Positions 1 to 5,045 of a stretch of DNA of 5,045 nt are shown here, piece by piece. The notes beneath the pieces were generated by a model. It saw only the letters and a list, made by a program, of their open reading frames with translations, did no database searches and was not told the origin of the DNA. Made by a program: the position numbers and the translations under genes. The stretch is taken from positions 1-5,045 of the forward strand of contig DAOWMJ010000158.1 in the NCBI GenBank assembly GCA_030643145.1, read 5' to 3'. Within the stretch, counting starts at the first letter, position 1. Every line of letters starts with the position of its first letter. This DNA comes from Candidatus Latescibacterota bacterium. Lineage in GTDB: Bacteria; Krumholzibacteriota; Krumholzibacteriia; Krumholzibacteriales; WJIX01.

Positions 1-1
1 A

Positions 2-451
2 GGTTCTTTTATCTTAGGCCTTCCTTCGGCGCTCAACCCGCAATTTTTTCAGAATCAGGACTGGGTCTGGAGCATAGGATTACTCCTTAGTGGACTATTT
101 TTTTCTGTCACTGTTATCAGCTACGGCACAGACAAATTCAGATGCGAGATTATCAACAACTGCAGAAACGATATTAAACTTGGCAGAATATTTAATTTCG
201 CTATCAAAATCCTGATACCCGTAGAATTCGCCGCCATGATTATCTGGTGGTTCACTCAAGCAATAACCACTTACGACCCACATTACTGGTGGCATCCCTT
301 TCACACTTTCAGCATCGGCACGTGTATTTTTCAATGGGGAATTCTAATTGCTATTCTTCTTATATTTAACCGTTCCATACAAGGACTCCTCTTTGACAAA
401 AAGAATGAAATAAATAGCGTAATACCCAAAAGAAAGGAAATTGCAAAGTGA
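2..451 (+). CDS. Sodium-dependent amino-acid transporter, NSS (SNF) family, C-terminal part
   Basis: This is the last 149 residues of a neurotransmitter:sodium symporter-type transporter; the start lies beyond the left edge and the frame is open from base 2. The piece begins with the LGLPSALNPQFF stretch, typical of the loop after the ninth or tenth helix in bacterial family members. Three hydrophobic segments follow, at about residues 22-42, 65-86 and 102-121, then a basic tail (RKEIAK). The family moves amino acids inward with Na+ through a LeuT-fold inner-membrane protein; the substrate-site helices are off-window, so the substrate cannot be read directly. The stop overlaps a small MetS-like gene, which by comparison with Corynebacterium MetP/MetS suggests methionine or alanine uptake. 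The family call is strong; the substrate is inference from the neighbour. Confidence 0.9.
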   Translation, partial: GSFILGLPSALNPQFFQNQDWVWSIGLLLSGLFFSVTVISYGTDKFRCEIINNCRNDIKLGRIFNFAIKILIPVEFAAMIIWWFTQAITTYDPHYWWHPFHTFSIGTCIFQWGILIAILLIFNRSIQGLLFDKKNEINSVIPKRKEIAK

Positions 452-555
452 GCAGAGCCGCTGTTATAATGATGATTGCAATTTTGTCCCTCGTATGGGG
501 AGGATTCGCGTCATTTCTCTTCTTCTTCCTGAGAAAAGAAAAACCCGGCAAATAA
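448..555 (+). CDS. metS: Small MetS-type membrane subunit of NSS transporter
   Basis: This is a 35-residue protein starting at GTG (448-450). It overlaps the transporter stop by four bases (GTGA) and has an AAAGGA ribosome site at 433-438, nine bases upstream. It is one transmembrane helix: a short polar N-terminus (VSRAA), a hydrophobic core from about residue 6 to 30 containing IMMIAILSLVWGGF, and a positively charged end (RKEKPGK). This matches the known small subunit (methionine/alanine importer small subunit family) encoded directly after MetP-type transporters, where MetS is needed for uptake in Corynebacterium glutamicum. The conserved features seen are the Met-Met near the helix start, the WGG in mid-helix and the basic C-terminus. 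The overlap implies translational coupling and stoichiometric production with the transporter. The gene is short enough to be missed by length-filtered gene finders. Confidence 0.85.
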   Translation: MSRAAVIMMIAILSLVWGGFASFLFFFLRKEKPGK

Positions 556-564
556 CCGCATGGA

Positions 565-1083
565 TCAATTATCCCCATCGGCGCTGGAAATATATTCTTC
601 CTTCAATTTCCCAAGAATACGCTTCTGGAGATCAAAAGCTATGTCGGGAAGGTTATTAATCGCAAAGAAACCCACCTCTTCAGCATCGTCCCCCGCTTCA
701 AGGTTGCCGCCAGTAATGTGCCCCCTGTACAAAATCATTACCGTGTTCCCCCTGGGATCATCAAAACAAGATTCAATAGCGTGAATGCCATCCAGCTCCA
801 CACAAACCCCCGTTTCTTCCTCAACTTCTCTTACCGCAGTTTCTGAGGCGCTTTCTTCATATTCTATATAGCCGGAGGGCATAACCCAAAGTCCACGGTA
901 TGGCTCAAAACGTCTTTTAACCAATAATACCCTGTTATTTTCTACTACAAGCACACCAGCAGTTGGGGCAGGGTTCCGATAATGAACAAAACCGCACTGA
1001 GGGCATTTGAATCTCTGATAACCACCCTCAATCTTCTCAACCAGTTTTTCTTTGCACAAGGGACAAAATTTATAAATATTCAT
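565..1083 (-). CDS. Nudix hydrolase with N-terminal zinc ribbon
   Basis: This protein of 172 residues (from the ATG at 1083) hydrolyses a nucleoside diphosphate linked to another moiety. Residues 7-30 form a zinc ribbon with two CxxC pairs (CPLC and CPQC), as in the NADH pyrophosphatase-type ribbon. The Nudix box (GX5EX7REUXEEXGU) is complete at about residues 71-93: G, then E six residues later, then REVEEETGV. It is therefore predicted to bind Mg2+ and be active. The motif before the box is MPSG rather than the commoner PGG. The NudC signature SQPWPFPxS is absent, so ADP-ribose or another NDP-X is as likely as NADH. The start lies in GTGATG: GTG at 1086 would overlap the lipoprotein gene by four bases, while ATG at 1083 gives a TGATG junction. 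No well-spaced ribosome site is seen, so reinitiation after the upstream gene is likely. The substrate is unknown. Confidence 0.88.
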   Translation of the reverse strand: MNIYKFCPLCKEKLVEKIEGGYQRFKCPQCGFVHYRNPAPTAGVLVVENNRVLLVKRRFEPYRGLWVMPSGYIEYEESASETAVREVEEETGVCVELDGIHAIESCFDDPRGNTVMILYRGHITGGNLEAGDDAEEVGFFAINNLPDIAFDLQKRILGKLKEEYISSADGDN

Positions 1084-2399
1084 CACGGCATCGGGGTACT
1101 TTCACCTTTAGGTTCATAACGCATTAACCAAAGGCGCCAGTCCAGATCAACTTTCGGGAATTCTTTTTCATAAATTCTCTCGAATATTTTTCCAAATGTT
1201 TCAAGCTCTGTCACTTCATCAGATTCTTTATATAACTTTAGAAAATCCTCCATTCCATATTTCTCTACGAGGTAAGCACAGAAAGAGGTCCACGCGGGAA
1301 TAGTTGTAGACAATTCAGTATATTTAAGTTTTTCAGTCGGAAGACTTTTATACAAAGGCTCTATCTTGTGATTCATTAAATCCTCTTTGGCCTCCCGATG
1401 AGGATTCCAGTTATGTTTATACGATCGAAGATAAAAAATCAAACCTTTCGCCAATCCAAGTGGAGGAAACCCGAAATCGTAAATAAGCATATGCGTAACA
1501 ACCAGATCTTCATTCTCTTTCATTGTATGTATTTCTCTTTTTTCCCATTTTACGCCTTGATAATATTTTTCTGCCAGATTTATCCGCATAAAATCTTCTT
1601 CAGTAGAATAATAATAATAATTAATTTTTTTATCTATTTTCCCTAATTTTATCTTCTCGGCATAACTTTCAATCGCATCAACTTCCTTCTCTATAGCCCC
1701 TTCCGGGAAGGGATGCCCGGGGAGGGAATAGAAAGTAATATACTTTGTATCTTTCCTGACCCACGGGATTTTCTTCCTCAGCTTCGCTTCAACATTATCA
1801 AAATAAATTACTCCGGACATCGTTGACAAAAGCCCGATTTCGGCGAACTTTGCGTTTGGAGGCACAACAACTCTCTTCTCCATATGATGCCAGGCTTTTG
1901 TCCCCACATTCGGGTTCATAAAAACGTCCGCTAATCTGTCAGTATCCTTTACCCTTTCATTCTTTTTGTTTAGAAAGCGTACAAATAGATTCGAATATGC
2001 GTTACGGATTGCACTGCTTCGCAGATTTTTTGATCTTATATCAGATGATATTATCAAATCATGTCCCGCTATTACCGGCACGACCTGAACCAAGGCAACC
2101 CATTTATCCGTAGTATCATGACTCTCAAAATAGCATGCATAATTGCCGCTCTTTATATCCTCAGATGACTTAACAAAACGGTTAACCGATCCCCCCTCAG
2201 AGCTTATTTCATCTATAGTTCTCACTTTCCATTCATCAGGAATTGAATCAGTCCAATTTTCGAAAGAGTGATTTTTGATCAAGTTTACTCCAAAAGAACC
2301 ATCACTCACTTTGGACGAATCATCTTCGTTACATCCCCAAAAACCGATAACAGCAGCAAAAACAATCACGCAAGTTATTTTTTTTCCAGTCAATGACAT
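1083..2399 (-). CDS. Lipoprotein with CBM-like domain and degenerate gluzincin-peptidase-like domain
   Basis: This is a 438-residue secreted lipoprotein. The start at 2399 is chosen because GGAGG lies five bases upstream; ATGs further out would place that site inside the gene. Residues 1-22 are a signal peptide (K6, K7, then a hydrophobic core) ending FWG-C23, a usable but atypical lipobox. Residues 38-205 resemble a jelly-roll carbohydrate-binding-like domain: it opens NLIKNHSFENW, carries W58, and closes with GVIYFDNVEAKL. Residues 215-425 resemble a peptidase MA/M1-like gluzincin fold: helices before LVVTHM at 299-304, then FPPLGLAKGLIFYL at 311-324, then AWTSFCAYLVEKYG at 369-382. By analogy LVVTH sits where HExxH should be and K318 replaces the third zinc ligand Glu, so catalysis is probably lost. 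The domain assignments are from pattern memory, not a search. The gene shares a TGATG junction with the Nudix gene downstream. Its role is unknown. Confidence 0.8.
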   Translation of the reverse strand: MSLTGKKITCVIVFAAVIGFWGCNEDDSSKVSDGSFGVNLIKNHSFENWTDSIPDEWKVRTIDEISSEGGSVNRFVKSSEDIKSGNYACYFESHDTTDKWVALVQVVPVIAGHDLIISSDIRSKNLRSSAIRNAYSNLFVRFLNKKNERVKDTDRLADVFMNPNVGTKAWHHMEKRVVVPPNAKFAEIGLLSTMSGVIYFDNVEAKLRKKIPWVRKDTKYITFYSLPGHPFPEGAIEKEVDAIESYAEKIKLGKIDKKINYYYYSTEEDFMRINLAEKYYQGVKWEKREIHTMKENEDLVVTHMLIYDFGFPPLGLAKGLIFYLRSYKHNWNPHREAKEDLMNHKIEPLYKSLPTEKLKYTELSTTIPAWTSFCAYLVEKYGMEDFLKLYKESDEVTELETFGKIFERIYEKEFPKVDLDWRLWLMRYEPKGESTPMP

Positions 2400-2403
2400 A
2401 AAA

Positions 2404-2409
2404 CCCTCC
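2404..2409 (-). promoter_or_regulatory. Ribosome binding site that fixes the lipoprotein start
   Basis: On the minus strand this reads GGAGGG, followed by four bases and then the ATG at 2399-2397. It is the strongest Shine-Dalgarno match near this gene. It rules out the two upstream in-frame ATGs at 2417 and 2411, which have no such site and would add MFMEGF ahead of the signal peptide. Confidence 0.8.
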
Positions 2410-2410
2410 A

Positions 2411-2436
2411 TAAACAAAACCGATCAATTTTGTTTA
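2411..2436. repeat. Perfect 9-bp inverted repeat ahead of lipoprotein gene
   Basis: TAAACAAAA at 2411-2419 and TTTTGTTTA at 2428-2436 are exact reverse complements around an 8-base spacer (CCGATCAA). The repeat ends one base before the GGAGGG ribosome site and touches the proposed -10 hexamer at 2436. If transcription starts near 2429, the repeat straddles the start and would act as a DNA operator. If transcription starts further upstream, the same bases would make an AU-rich RNA hairpin beside the ribosome site. The symmetry is seen directly; the function is inferred. Confidence 0.55.
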
Positions 2437-2464
2437 ATATATGTTCTTAGAACACAGGAATCCA
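2436..2464 (-). promoter_or_regulatory. Candidate sigma-70-type promoter of lipoprotein-Nudix unit
   Basis: Read on the minus strand, TGGATT (2464-2459) and TATATT (2441-2436) are separated by 17 bases. The -10 matches the TATAAT consensus at five of six positions; the -35 matches TTGACA at only three of six. Transcription would begin near 2429, giving a leader of about 30 bases before the ATG at 2399. The weak -35 would suit an activator-dependent or differently controlled promoter. Position and AT-richness support it; nothing here proves it. Confidence 0.4.
2442..2454. promoter_or_regulatory. Perfect 6-1-6 palindrome, putative operator
   Basis: The 13 bases TGTTCTTAGAACA form a perfect dyad, TGTTCT and AGAACA around one central base. 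It fills most of the spacer between the proposed -35 and -10 elements of the lipoprotein gene, a classic place for a repressor site. The half-site TGTTCT does not match a regulator that can be named with confidence. The symmetry is observed; the operator role is inferred from position. Confidence 0.45.
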
Positions 2465-2541
2465 CTAAACCTTTCTTAAAAATTCAGCATAATCTTCCGT
2501 AAATCTAATGTCTAAATAAATTTTTAAAAAGATTTAAAGGC

Positions 2542-2562
2542 AAAAAATGCGGAGTGCCCTGC
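2542..2562 (-). terminator. Weak intrinsic terminator candidate after phosphatase gene
   Basis: On the minus strand GCAGGG-CAC-TCCGC (2562-2549) can fold into a short stem with one bulged A, a G-U pair and a three-base loop. It is followed by ATTTTTT (2548-2542). It lies about 90 bases past the phosphatase stop, in the 253-bp gap between that gene and the lipoprotein gene. The stem is short, so termination may be partial and some readthrough into the lipoprotein unit is possible. No other gene is seen in the gap. Confidence 0.35.
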
Positions 2563-2652
2563 CAAAAAGACTTTAACAAAGAGCCGCCTGAATCTTCATA
2601 GCCGAATTAACACGGACCAGACTAGAAAAGAATCGCCCCGGAGCCGTTCGCT

Positions 2653-3834
2653 TTAGTTCCTTCTTATTATAAACAGTGTCGCGTCATCCAAGAGTCTATC
2701 ATCATTTATAAATTCATAGAGATAGCCAAACATCCCGTTAACAATAAACTTGACAGACTCACCCATATTTTCTCGAACATACTTTACAATTCTTTCCTCC
2801 CCGAACATCTCGCCCTTCGCGTTAACACTTTCAAATATGCCGTCAGAAAACATTACCAGAAAATCGCCCGGATCCATAAAGGCAAACCCTCTTTCAAAAG
2901 TAGCATTTTCCATTGGACCGAGGATACTTCCACCTCTTGTAAGTCTTTCTTCCTTTGAATCCTTAATCACAATTGGAGGGGGATGCCCGGCATTCACATA
3001 CACGAGTGTTCCATTCTCCTCTAATTCTGCGAAAAACATAGAGACAAAGCGAGTTGATAACCGACTCTTCCCAATCACTCTATTGAGCTTTTTCACCACT
3101 TCCGATATCTTCATTTCCTTCTCTATCCCCATCCTGAGACCCGTAACAACATCTCTAACAAGCAGGGCCGCCGGTAAGCCATGCCCGCTCGCATCCCCAA
3201 TCGAGAATGACAAAACATCATCGTCAAGCACCCCGTAATCATAGAAATCTCCACCGACTCGCTCCGCTGGAACTGAACGAGCAGCTATATCAAACTGCCC
3301 GAAATCGATCTTAAAACGAGGCAGAAGACTTCGCTGGATTTCATAAGCCTCCTGAAGATCAGCGGTGAAACGACTTGTTGAACGACTGAAGTTAAGAATA
3401 TTCTGAAGAACATTTATGGAAAACTGTAGAGTCTCGCGCTCCCAATCCTTCTTCAACCTGAAAACAAGAAGAAACTGCTCATCCTCGCCCACCAAAGCCG
3501 CGACACTGTTATTCCCCCAGGGAGGAACTTCCGTATCAACAAAAATATAACTCTTATGCAAACTGAGAGGTTTTAAAAAGGCTTCATATCTGCTTATAGG
3601 TTCCGGCCACGAATCTGTGGAATCACCCAGCGCCCCACCAATTCTGTGAAAATAGCCCATTTTAAGTTCGTAAACACACCCGCTCTTTATTCTAAGATCA
3701 TCGCCAACTTCTTCAACAAGTTCTTCAAGTACAAGAGCAAGAGCATCTTTGGTTCCCACTCTTTTCTTTATGCGGGCTATAAGAGAATCAAGTTTCCTGT
3801 AAAATTCTTTCGGTTTGAACTGCCCGTCGGGCAT
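2653..3834 (-). CDS. PP2C/SpoIIE-type serine phosphatase with N-terminal GAF-like domain
   Basis: This 393-residue cytoplasmic protein is a RsbU/SpoIIE-type PPM phosphatase; such enzymes typically dephosphorylate a STAS-domain anti-anti-sigma factor in partner-switching control. Residues 12-150 look like a GAF-type sensor domain. A helical linker at about 150-175 carries EIQRSLLP, the usual entry to the catalytic domain. The core motifs are in order and intact: GGDFYDY (194-200, metal ligand D196), GDASGHG (213-219, D214), FVSMFFAEL (263-271), NAGHPPP (281-287), FSDGIFES (329-336, D331) and DDATLFIIRR (383-392). It is therefore predicted to be active with Mn2+ or Mg2+. There is no transmembrane segment. 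The start is supported by GAGGAG at 3843-3848, eight bases upstream. It lies 21 bases after pcm in the same direction, so is likely co-transcribed. No kinase or STAS partner is encoded in the window, so its substrate is unknown. Confidence 0.93.
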   Translation of the reverse strand: MPDGQFKPKEFYRKLDSLIARIKKRVGTKDALALVLEELVEEVGDDLRIKSGCVYELKMGYFHRIGGALGDSTDSWPEPISRYEAFLKPLSLHKSYIFVDTEVPPWGNNSVAALVGEDEQFLLVFRLKKDWERETLQFSINVLQNILNFSRSTSRFTADLQEAYEIQRSLLPRFKIDFGQFDIAARSVPAERVGGDFYDYGVLDDDVLSFSIGDASGHGLPAALLVRDVVTGLRMGIEKEMKISEVVKKLNRVIGKSRLSTRFVSMFFAELEENGTLVYVNAGHPPPIVIKDSKEERLTRGGSILGPMENATFERGFAFMDPGDFLVMFSDGIFESVNAKGEMFGEERIVKYVRENMGESVKFIVNGMFGYLYEFINDDRLLDDATLFIIRRN

Positions 3835-3855
3835 AATCTGTTCTCCTCTACACCT

Positions 3856-4509
3856 TTAAGGATCAATATCTATTTCACCAGTCATCGGTACAAATCTTAC
3901 ACCTATCAGTTCTTCTTTTACTAACTCCTCCTTGCCGCGCGTTATTCTGTATAGTTGCTGGAAGATAGTCCCAACCGGAACAACCATCCTCCCCCCTTCA
4001 TTCAGCTGTTCAATTATCTTCTCCGGCATCCGTGCCGGAGCCGCGGTTATCATAACCGCATCGAAAGGCGCTTCCTCTTCCCAACCCAAAGAACCATCCC
4101 GTATGCTGTAGCTTATATTAGTATAACCAGCTTTTCCAAGTTTCTTTCTTGCCGTGAGACCAAGCGCTTCCACTATCTCTACAGTATAAACATGTCCGGC
4201 AAGCTTAGCAAGTACTGCTGTTTGATAGCCGCTTCCCGTCCCTATTTCCAGCACACGATCTTTTCTCTTAATTCGAAGTTTTTCCGTCATGTACGCGACA
4301 ATGTAGGGTTGTGAAATAGTCTGTCTGTATCCAATTGAAAGGGGAGCATCGCAAAAAGCCTCGTCCATATATTCTTTCTTTACAAAATACTCCCGCGGCA
4401 CATCCTTCATAACCTCTAATACTCGAGTATCCTCAACACCTCTAGCGGCAATCTGTGAATTGACCATTCTTTCTCTTTCAACCCTCATCCTGTCATTAAA
4501 CTTTTTCAT
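3856..4509 (-). CDS. pcm: Protein-L-isoaspartate O-methyltransferase
   Basis: This 217-residue cytoplasmic enzyme transfers a methyl group from S-adenosylmethionine to the alpha-carboxyl of L-isoaspartyl residues, starting repair of aged proteins. The order of motifs is that of the family: an N-terminal helix with RMVNSQIAARGVEDTRVLEV (15-34), VPREYFV (37-43), the family signature SIGYRQTISQPYIVAYMTE (58-76), SAM-binding motif I VLEIGTGSGYQTAVL (86-100), the acidic end of the second strand VYTVEI (107-112), RDGSLGW (137-143), FDAVMITAAP (149-158) and GGRMVVPVG (172-180). The length is close to bacterial Pcm. The start ATG overlaps the upstream stop as ATGA, and AGAGGA lies about ten bases ahead, so the pair is translationally coupled. 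GYRQ replaces the common GxGQ in the signature; otherwise nothing is missing. Confidence 0.96.
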   Translation of the reverse strand: MKKFNDRMRVERERMVNSQIAARGVEDTRVLEVMKDVPREYFVKKEYMDEAFCDAPLSIGYRQTISQPYIVAYMTEKLRIKRKDRVLEIGTGSGYQTAVLAKLAGHVYTVEIVEALGLTARKKLGKAGYTNISYSIRDGSLGWEEEAPFDAVMITAAPARMPEKIIEQLNEGGRMVVPVGTIFQQLYRITRGKEELVKEELIGVRFVPMTGEIDIDP

Positions 4510-5045
4510 TCTCCCAATTCCTCTTTGATTAAACTCTCCGCCTTGTCAAGCGCATCCTGTATCATCTCTCCGTTACCCCCTCCCCCCTGAGCGAAATCTC
4601 CCCCTCCCCCCCCATGAGCACCCATAACAGCGGCAGCTTCTTTTAAAATTTCCCCCATACTAACGGAGACGCCTTCGGAACAAGCAAATACAAGCCCCGG
4701 TGTCGGTTTTAAAACACCAAAAAGAACTATTATCTTATTAGTTTTTTTTATCTCTCCAGCGAGATTTCTCAAAGCCGCCGCGTCAATATCCTCAACTACC
4801 TTCTTTACAATAGAGAAAGAACCAATCGAACCATCCGGTACTGCCAGTTGTTCCGCCCTGAAAGCAACCAATTTATCGCCCAACCCCTTGTTCTCTTTGC
4901 GAAGAACGGCATTTTCATCTGAAAGTTTTTTTATCATTTCACCAACTTCGCTCCAGCCGGTACTAAAGGAAAGCGCTAATGTATTCAGCAACGTGTCCTT
5001 TTCGATATAGTCCCTTATTCCTCTTAAACCGCATAAAAACTCGAT
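4506..5045 (-). CDS. AlaX-type alanyl-tRNA editing protein, C-terminal half (DHHA1 domain)
   Basis: The frame is open to the right edge, giving 179 residues of a protein whose start is off-window. The first residues, IEFLCGLRGIRDYIEKDTLL, match the junction between the editing and DHHA1 domains of stand-alone AlaX-type proteins; alanyl-tRNA synthetase usually has RIEAVTG at this point. A heptad-rich helix follows (about 35-65), then a DHHA1 domain (about 75-175) with the glycine-rich GGGGGDFAQGGGG at 145-157, typical of C-terminal alanyl-tRNA-synthetase-like domains. Such enzymes hydrolyse Ser- or Gly-tRNA(Ala). The HxxxH and CxxxH zinc ligands of the editing domain would lie beyond the edge and cannot be checked. 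A TTG at 4991 could be called as a start but has homologous sequence upstream of it. The stop overlaps pcm by four bases. A DHH-family nuclease relative is a weaker alternative. Confidence 0.82.
   Translation of the reverse strand: MEFLCGLRGIRDYIEKDTLLNTLALSFSTGWSEVGEMIKKLSDENAVLRKENKGLGDKLVAFRAEQLAVPDGSIGSFSIVKKVVEDIDAAALRNLAGEIKKTNKIIVLFGVLKPTPGLVFACSEGVSVSMGEILKEAAAVMGAHGGGGGDFAQGGGGNGEMIQDALDKAESLIKEELGE
4576..4613 (-). other. G-rich tract with G-quadruplex potential inside the alaX-type gene
   Basis: On the minus (coding) strand there are four runs, G8, G5, G6 and G5. The first two and last two are separated by a single A, and the middle pair by 12 bases. They encode the two glycine clusters of the DHHA1 domain, mostly with GGG and GGA codons. 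Four runs of five or more G fit a quadruplex with loops of 1, 12 and 1. The run of eight G is also a possible slippage site. The tract is seen directly; any structure or effect is inferred. Confidence 0.5.

Noticed and set aside
95..334. Minus-strand open frame across the transporter
   Set aside because: It lies antisense to a clear NSS-family reading frame and its product has no recognisable features.
535..555. Terminator for the Nudix transcript: minus-strand CGG...CCG followed by GGTTTTTCTTTTC
   Set aside because: Only a 3-bp stem can form before the T-rich stretch, which is too weak to call.
565..1083. NADH pyrophosphatase (nudC) for the Nudix gene
   Set aside because: The zinc ribbon and Nudix box fit, but the NudC-specific SQPWPFPxS motif after the box is missing and the protein is shorter than NudC.
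2397..2417. Longer start of the lipoprotein at 2417, adding MFMEGF
   Set aside because: The GGAGGG site lies inside that extension and is correctly spaced for the ATG at 2399, and the signal peptide reads normally from there.
2442..2454. LexA/SOS box identity for the TGTTCT-T-AGAACA palindrome
   Set aside because: Spacing and half-site order do not fit the E. coli, Bacillus or alphaproteobacterial LexA boxes, so the regulator is left unnamed.
2629..2655. Hairpin directly after the phosphatase stop (GC-rich GGCTCCGGGGC on the minus strand)
   Set aside because: The pairing arms leave no loop and the flanking bases mismatch; no clean stem plus T-run exists here.
2750..3238. Long + strand open frame of 162 codons opposite the phosphatase
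   Set aside because: It lies entirely within the phosphatase gene, whose motifs are intact, and its translation is low-complexity Ser/Pro/Ile-rich with no recognisable domain. It is a shadow frame.
4506..4991. A complete 161-residue gene starting at TTG 4991
   Set aside because: The same frame stays open to the window edge, and the upstream residues (EFLCGLRGIRDY) belong to the AlaX-type family. The gene is therefore truncated by the window, not short.

Overview
The window is ordinary bacterial chromosome of moderate to low GC with dense gene packing. It holds no rRNA, tRNA, insertion sequence, CRISPR array or phage gene. The Shine-Dalgarno sites are canonical (GGAGG/GAGGAG) and neighbouring genes share short stop/start overlaps. 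The host cannot be named from this stretch. A Cys-anchored lipoprotein, a GAF-like/SpoIIE-type phosphatase, a stand-alone AlaX-type editing protein and a MetP/MetS-type transporter together suit a free-living bacterium, possibly an uncultured lineage. That placement is inference only.

Layout. On the + strand, the left edge carries the C-terminal part of a sodium-dependent NSS-family transporter (2-451). A 35-residue single-span membrane protein of the MetS type (448-555) follows with a 4-bp overlap. Everything else reads on the minus strand, from right to left: the C-terminal half of an AlaX-type alanyl-tRNA editing protein (5045 to 4506), protein-L-isoaspartate O-methyltransferase (4509-3856), a PP2C/SpoIIE-type serine phosphatase with a GAF-like sensor domain (3834-2653), a 253-bp gap, a 438-residue lipoprotein (2399-1083) and a zinc-ribbon Nudix hydrolase (1083-565). 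The two strands converge with only 9 bp between metS and the Nudix gene.

How the genes relate. alaX, pcm and the phosphatase are joined by a 4-bp ATGA overlap and a 21-bp gap, so they form one likely transcription unit. Its theme looks like protein quality control (clearing mischarged tRNA-Ala, repairing isoaspartyl damage) plus a phosphatase of the kind that controls partner-switching stress responses. The lipoprotein and Nudix genes form a second unit joined by a TGATG overlap. The 253-bp gap before it holds a weak terminator-like hairpin, a promoter-like pair of hexamers with a perfect 6-1-6 palindrome inside the spacer, and a perfect 9-bp inverted repeat just ahead of the ribosome binding site.

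The least ordinary item is the lipoprotein. Its C-terminal half has the outline of a gluzincin (peptidase MA/M1-like) metallopeptidase, but the HExxH motif and the third zinc ligand appear to be lost. It may be a surface-anchored pseudo-peptidase with a carbohydrate-binding-like N-terminal domain.
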